A stretch of DNA of 64,000 nucleotides from Haemophilus parainfluenzae (GTDB lineage Bacteria; Pseudomonadota; Gammaproteobacteria; Enterobacterales; Pasteurellaceae). The stretch's first letter is position 1. The number at the start of each line of letters is the position of its first letter. The notes under the pieces are model-generated. The model was not told the origin of the DNA, made no database searches, and saw nothing but the letters and a program-made list of their open reading frames with translations. Below are positions 60,102 through 64,000 of this stretch, one piece after another. The DNA is taken from contig NZ_CP063110.1 in the NCBI RefSeq assembly GCF_014931275.1, positions 689,501-753,500 of the forward strand, given 5' to 3'. The position numbers and the translations under genes were made by a program.

Positions 60102-60170
60102 CAATGGTAAAATCTCCTGTTCAAAACAAGGGCTTTTATCTTCCAAAAATAACGCAAAACGGGAATAAAA

Positions 60171-62060
60171 ATGGAACAAAATCAACAATCTACCGCCGAG
60201 CAATATTCAGAACAAATTGAACAGCTTATGGAATTAGGTCGTACGCAGGGTTATTTAACCTATGCGGAGATTAATGACTTGCTTCCAGAAGATTTGATCG
60301 ATCCAGAATATTACGATAAGTTGTTGCAGACTTTACAGCATGATGCGGGCATTCCGGTTCTTGATGAAGCACCGGAAAGTGACGAAATGATGTTGAATGA
60401 CACGATTCCGGATGAAGATGCAGTGGAAGAAGCAACACAGATTTTGTCAAATGTGGAATCTGAAATCGGCCGTACAACCGATCCTGTGCGTATGTATATG
60501 CGTGAAATGGGTACCGTTGATCTTTTAACCCGTGAAGATGAAATCAGCATTGCAAAACGTATTGAGGAAGGGATTGATGAAGTCCAAACTGCGATTGCGG
60601 CATACCCAGAAGCGTTAACTGAATTATTAGATAATTATGACCAAGTTGACGCAGGCAATTATCGTTTGGCTGATTTAATCACAGGCTTTGTGGATCCAAA
60701 TGTTCCTGAAGAGGAAACGGCGGACATTGATGAAAATTTTGCTGATGAAGATGAAAGTGCCGAATCTGCTGCAGACGTTGATGATGAGAGCGATGAGGAA
60801 GATGAAAGCGATAACAGCTCAAGTTCTGATGACAGCGATTCAGATAACAGCATCGATCCTGAAGTAGCGCGTGAAAGATTTGCAGCATTAAGAGAGCAAC
60901 ATACTAAAACATTGGCGACCATTGCAAAACATGGTCGTAGTGGTAAACGTGCAAAAGATCAAATTGCTCAACTCGCCGATATTTTTAAACAATTCCGTTT
61001 AGTACCAAAACAATTTGATGTACTTGTTTTATCAATGAAGAATATGATGAAACGTGTACGTGCAGAAGAGCGTCAACTACAAAAAGTATTAGTTGATATT
61101 GCAGGTATGCCAAAAGATGAATTTGAGGCACTGATTGTTGCGAATGGCAGCAGTGATGCATGGGTAGCAAAAGCATTAAAATCAACGAAAGCTTGGGCAA
61201 AACGTTTACCAAAATATGAAGAACGTATCCGTTTATCTTTAGATAACTTAGCGAATATTGAGCAACATACGAATCTCACTATCCAACAAATGCGTGAAAT
61301 TTGCGATGCGGTATCTCGAGGTGAACAAAAAGCTCGTCGTGCGAAAAAAGAAATGGTTGAAGCTAACTTACGTTTGGTGATTTCTATTGCGAAAAAATAT
61401 ACCAACCGTGGTTTACAATTCTTGGATTTAATTCAAGAAGGGAATATCGGTTTGATGAAAGCGGTAGATAAATTTGAATACCGTCGTGGTTATAAATTCT
61501 CAACCTATGCAACCTGGTGGATTCGTCAGGCAATTACGCGTTCCATTGCTGACCAAGCGCGAACAATCCGTATTCCTGTTCATATGATTGAAACGATTAA
61601 CAAATTAAATCGTATTTCTCGTCAAATGTTACAAGAAATGGGCCGTGAAGCAACACCAGAAGAGCTTGCTGAGCGCATGGGAATGCCAGAAGATAAAATT
61701 CGTAAAGTGCTTAAAATTGCGAAAGAACCTATTTCTATGGAAACCCCAATCGGTGATGACGATGATTCACATTTAGGTGACTTCATCGAGGATTCAACTC
61801 TTGAGTTACCATTAGATTCTGCGACTGCACAAAGCTTGAAAGTGGCGACTCATGAAGTATTAGAAGGTTTAACACCTCGTGAAGCAAAAGTATTACGTAT
61901 GCGTTTTGGTATTGATATGAATACTGACCATACACTTGAAGAAGTGGGTAAACAATTTGATGTAACCCGTGAGCGTATTCGTCAGATTGAAGCAAAAGCA
62001 TTACGTAAATTACGTCATCCAAGTCGTTCTGAAACCTTAAGAAGTTTCTTAGATGAGTAA
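60171..62060 (+). CDS. rpoD: RpoD, sigma-70 housekeeping sigma factor
   Basis: Primary sigma factor, 629 residues (E. coli 613). Region 1.1 occupies the first 80 or so residues, region 1.2 begins at [20 protein letters not shown], region 2 (core and -10 binding) is around residues 395-450 with [22 protein letters not shown] near 439, and region 4 at the C-terminus has the -35 HTH ([20 protein letters not shown]). Between regions 1 and 2 is an acidic, serine-rich low-complexity stretch (about residues 190-230). Last gene of the macromolecular synthesis operon. Confidence 0.98.
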   Translation: MEQNQQSTAEQYSEQIEQLMELGRTQGYLTYAEINDLLPEDLIDPEYYDKLLQTLQHDAGIPVLDEAPESDEMMLNDTIPDEDAVEEATQILSNVESEIGRTTDPVRMYMREMGTVDLLTREDEISIAKRIEEGIDEVQTAIAAYPEALTELLDNYDQVDAGNYRLADLITGFVDPNVPEEETADIDENFADEDESAESAADVDDESDEEDESDNSSSSDDSDSDNSIDPEVARERFAALREQHTKTLATIAKHGRSGKRAKDQIAQLADIFKQFRLVPKQFDVLVLSMKNMMKRVRAEERQLQKVLVDIAGMPKDEFEALIVANGSSDAWVAKALKSTKAWAKRLPKYEERIRLSLDNLANIEQHTNLTIQQMREICDAVSRGEQKARRAKKEMVEANLRLVISIAKKYTNRGLQFLDLIQEGNIGLMKAVDKFEYRRGYKFSTYATWWIRQAITRSIADQARTIRIPVHMIETINKLNRISRQMLQEMGREATPEELAERMGMPEDKIRKVLKIAKEPISMETPIGDDDDSHLGDFIEDSTLELPLDSATAQSLKVATHEVLEGLTPREAKVLRMRFGIDMNTDHTLEEVGKQFDVTRERIRQIEAKALRKLRHPSRSETLRSFLDE

Positions 62061-62082
62061 TTATTCATTCATATAAAAAAGA

Positions 62083-62108
62083 AAAGGCAGAAATATCTGC
62101 CTTTTTTA
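62083..62108 (+). terminator. rpoD terminator
   Basis: AAAAGGCAGA (62083-62092) pairs perfectly with TCTGCCTTTT (62097-62106), loop of 4, followed by T. It closes the rpsU-dnaG-rpoD operon. Confidence 0.9.
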
Positions 62109-62195
62109 TTTGATTAAATTTGGTTATTTACCTCCAAATCACATTCCTTTAAAATACGCACCTTTCGTTATTCAAAAAAACAAAAAAGGAACTTT

Positions 62196-62612
62196 ATGGA
62201 AGAATCTCAAGAACTAGAAAAGCTGCCTCGAGTAGTGACTAGTGTGTTAAAAGTGGTATTAAGTTTTTCACTTATTGCTTTGGCTTTAGTGTTGATCATT
62301 GCTTTAGCTAAAATTACCTATAGCTTAGCAATTATGGTGTTCAATACATCAAGCGTAGTGCCTTATGATGTTGCTGAACAAGCCGTGATGTTTTTCTTAT
62401 ATTTCGGTTTTATTGGCCTAATCGTGCAATATTTTAAAAGCGGCTATCACTTTCCTCTGCGTTATTTTATTTACGCGGGGATTACCGCTATGTTGCGTCT
62501 GATTATTGTGAATCATGAGAGTTCAGTTGATACTATCTTATTCGCAGGCGCGATTTTAATTATGGTTATTGCACTTTGTTTAGTGTTGTATTCCAATAAA
62601 ATTAAAATTTAA
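62196..62612 (+). CDS. psiE: PsiE-family inner-membrane protein
   Basis: A 138-residue membrane protein of the PsiE (phosphate-starvation-inducible E) family. Four hydrophobic segments (about residues 17-45, 63-80, 88-105 and 113-132). Family stretches include FFLYFGFIGLIVQYFKSGYHFPLRYFIYAGITAMLRLIIVNHE (residues about 66-108). In E. coli psiE is under PhoB and CRP control, but the function is unknown. No Pho box was identified here. RBS AAAAAAGGAAC. Confidence 0.85.
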   Translation: MEESQELEKLPRVVTSVLKVVLSFSLIALALVLIIALAKITYSLAIMVFNTSSVVPYDVAEQAVMFFLYFGFIGLIVQYFKSGYHFPLRYFIYAGITAMLRLIIVNHESSVDTILFAGAILIMVIALCLVLYSNKIKI

Positions 62613-62639
62613 AAGTGCGGTCGTTTTGACCGCGGTTTT
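62612..62639. terminator. Uptake-sequence-type terminator, psiE / rlmJ
   Basis: AAGTGCGGTC (uptake core) faces GACCGCGGTT, giving a 6-base perfect stem GCGGTC/GACCGC around GTTTT, with flanking A and T. The second arm is an altered uptake core. It starts right at the psiE stop and lies between converging genes. Confidence 0.65.
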
Positions 62640-62647
62640 GGAATGGA

Positions 62648-63493
62648 TTATTCCGGTACAATCCATTCCACTGTCCAACTTCCCGTACCTTCAGGGATGA
62701 GCGTTTGGGTCAAATAAGGCAAAATGGACTTCATTTGTTGTTCTAATTGCCAAGGTGGATTAATCACGACCATACCACTCGCGGTCATACCACGTTGATC
62801 GCTATCAGGGCGAACAGCCAATTCAATTTTCAAAATTTTACGAATTCCTGTTGCTTCTAATCCTTTAAAAATGCGTTTTGTTTGTTGGCGTAGTACCACG
62901 GGATACCAAATCGCATAAGTGCCTGTTGCAAAGCGTTTATAACCCTCTTCGATCGCTTTCACGACGAGATCATAATCTTCTTTTAATTCATAAGGCGGAT
63001 CAATAAGCACTAAACCACGGCGTTCTTTGGGTGGAAGTGTCGCTTTGAGTTGTTGGAAACCATTTTCTGATTTTGTGGTGATATTCTTGAATTCTTTAAA
63101 ATTATTCCGTAACAATGGAAAATCGCTCGGGTGTAATTCTGTCAGTAATGCACGATCTTGAGAACGCAATAATTGCGCGGCAATCATTGGAGATCCAGCA
63201 TAATAGCGTAATTCTTTACCGCCATAATTGAGCTTTTTAATGAGATCCACGTAGCGAGCAACTTCTTCGGGTAAATCTGTTCTTTCCCAAAGTCTCCCAA
63301 TTCCCTCTTTATATTCGCCGGTTTTTTCTGATTCGTTAGAATTTAAGCGATAACGACCGACACCTGAATGGGTGTCGAGATAGTAGAAACCTTTTTCTTT
63401 CAGCGAGAGATTTTCCAAAATCAGCATCAACACGATGTGTTTTAGCACATCGGCATGGTTGCCGGCATGGAAACTGTGACGATAACTTAACAT
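62648..63493 (-). CDS. rlmJ: RlmJ, 23S rRNA (adenine-2030-N6)-methyltransferase
   Basis: Methylates A2030 of 23S rRNA with SAM. 281 residues (E. coli YhiR 280). Marks: MLSYRHSFHAGNHADVLKH at the N-terminus (conserved in the family), YLDTHSGVGRY (motif I), and the catalytic motif IV in VLIDPPYELKEDY (DPPY). The C-terminal RGMTASGMVVINPPWQLE also fits. RBS AAAAGGACAAAC. Between psiE (converging) and the PBP1A gene, whose terminator lies just upstream. Confidence 0.96.
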   Translation of the reverse strand: MLSYRHSFHAGNHADVLKHIVLMLILENLSLKEKGFYYLDTHSGVGRYRLNSNESEKTGEYKEGIGRLWERTDLPEEVARYVDLIKKLNYGGKELRYYAGSPMIAAQLLRSQDRALLTELHPSDFPLLRNNFKEFKNITTKSENGFQQLKATLPPKERRGLVLIDPPYELKEDYDLVVKAIEEGYKRFATGTYAIWYPVVLRQQTKRIFKGLEATGIRKILKIELAVRPDSDQRGMTASGMVVINPPWQLEQQMKSILPYLTQTLIPEGTGSWTVEWIVPE

Positions 63494-63513
63494 GGTTTGT
63501 CCTTTTGACGTAA

Positions 63514-63543
63514 AAAAGTGCGGTCAAAATTAACCGCACTTTT
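63514..63543. terminator. Uptake-sequence terminator of the PBP1A gene
   Basis: AAAAGTGCGGT (63514-63524) and ACCGCACTTTT (63533-63543) are two perfect uptake cores facing each other around 8 bases, with A and T runs. It ends the PBP1A gene on the minus strand. Confidence 0.85.
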
Positions 63544-63556
63544 AGTATTTAAATCG

Positions 63557-64000
63557 TTAGAATAATTCTTCTGGTTGCGTTGCTGGAATCGCGTCTTTGG
63601 TTTTGCCGGTTCCACCATTTAAGCGTTGTTGCAACTCTGGTGGGACATAATAACCGCGCTCTTGCATTTCTGCAACATAAGTGCGTTTAGGCTCGGTACC
63701 AACGATAAAGTATTCTTTACGACCACCACCCTCAGAAAGTAAACCCGAGTTACTATCAATGGTTTTTTCCATGATGTTTGGTGGAAGTTCAAGTTGACGT
63801 TCTGGTATATCAGAAAGTGCCGCTTTCATATAAGCGACCCACGCCGGCATTGCGGTTTTCGCACCTACTTCACCTTTACCTAATACGCGTTTGTTATCAT
63901 CGAAACCGACATAGGTTGTGGTGACTAAGTTTGCACCAAAACCTGCATACCAAGCCACTTTCGCACTATTGGTTGTACCGGTTTTACCACCTATATCACT
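63557..64000 (-). CDS. mrcA: Penicillin-binding protein 1A, C-terminal fragment
   Basis: Only the last 147 residues are in the window; the frame is open to base 64000, where the first codons read SDIGGKTGTTN. That contains the KTG motif of class A penicillin-binding transpeptidases, followed by AKVAWYAGFGANLVTTTYVGFDDNK, typical of PBP1A (MrcA/PonA). The enzyme polymerises and crosslinks peptidoglycan. The C-terminal tail (RNGGTGKTKD-type polar stretch ending QPEELF) is disordered-looking. PBP1A rather than PBP1B is inferred from the GGKTGTTN...DAWFVGY-like pattern and the tail; glycosyltransferase domain lies outside. Confidence 0.9.
   Translation of the reverse strand, partial: SDIGGKTGTTNSAKVAWYAGFGANLVTTTYVGFDDNKRVLGKGEVGAKTAMPAWVAYMKAALSDIPERQLELPPNIMEKTIDSNSGLLSEGGGRKEYFIVGTEPKRTYVAEMQERGYYVPPELQQRLNGGTGKTKDAIPATQPEELF

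Noticed and set aside
60659..60922. Ser/Leu-rich frames antisense to rpoD
   Set aside because: Mirror of the acidic serine-rich repeat in RpoD, not independent genes.

Overview
The window reads as a chromosomal segment of a Haemophilus-type member of the Pasteurellaceae. The 9-base DNA uptake core AAGTGCGGT (or its complement) occurs about 40 times by eye in 64 kb, where chance predicts less than one. The DNA is AT-rich, and many genes are close relatives of H. influenzae genes (protein D/GlpQ, LppB/NlpD, HflD, TyrP). H. parainfluenzae or a near relative is my best guess; the species is inference. No rRNA, tRNA, CRISPR array, insertion sequence or prophage was seen, and apart from the two edge-cut genes no gene looks broken.

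Layout. 1-7.6 kb: slyD (cut by the edge), a SIMPL-domain protein and rraB on the minus strand; then truD-surE-yqaA-small lipoprotein-nlpD and proS on the plus strand. 7.7-12 kb: an accessory block with a Slam-type outer-membrane translocon, two tandemly duplicated surface lipoproteins and a methyltransferase, free of uptake sequences from about 7.37 to 11.99 kb. 12-17.8 kb: purL with a perfect PurR box, a DUF417 (RclC-like) membrane protein, and a small orphan protein with a caspase-like His/Cys dyad. 17.9-26 kb: glycerol-3-phosphate genes, glpQ-propeller protein-glpT diverging from glpABC across two CRP sites and a GlpR-like site. 26-34 kb: a TPR/DUF218 protein, asnA/asnC, a cluster suggestive of polyamines (FAD amine oxidase, PotD, PACE exporter), purB and hflD. 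34-43 kb: trpS, yfcZ-like, YjjW-like radical-SAM activase, nupC, deoD with a PurR box, greB, tex, an unknown gene and an orphan Imm49 immunity gene. 43-46 kb: divergent glpK and glpF with CRP sites. 46-50 kb: a cystine-type ABC transporter, cysK and cysZ. 50-57.7 kb: zipA-ligA, a coiled-coil protein, a BOF-fold protein, and tsaD-small membrane protein-tdk-tyrP. 57.9-64 kb: rpsU-dnaG-rpoD, psiE, rlmJ and the end of the PBP1A gene.

How the parts work together. GlpQ frees glycerol-3-phosphate from phosphodiesters, GlpT and GlpF import G3P and glycerol, GlpK phosphorylates glycerol, and GlpABC oxidises G3P anaerobically; CRP-type palindromes lie in both glp promoter regions. PurR-type boxes precede purL and deoD. 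Many gene ends carry stem-loops made of paired inverted uptake sequences or a related GAGCGGTC motif, apparently doubling as terminators.

The least explained items are the orphan caspase-like protein (17109-17762), the Slam/duplicated-lipoprotein locus (7698-11061), the orphan Imm49 gene (42041-42985), the secreted propeller protein inside the glpQ-glpT cluster, and the amine oxidase/PotD/PACE cluster.
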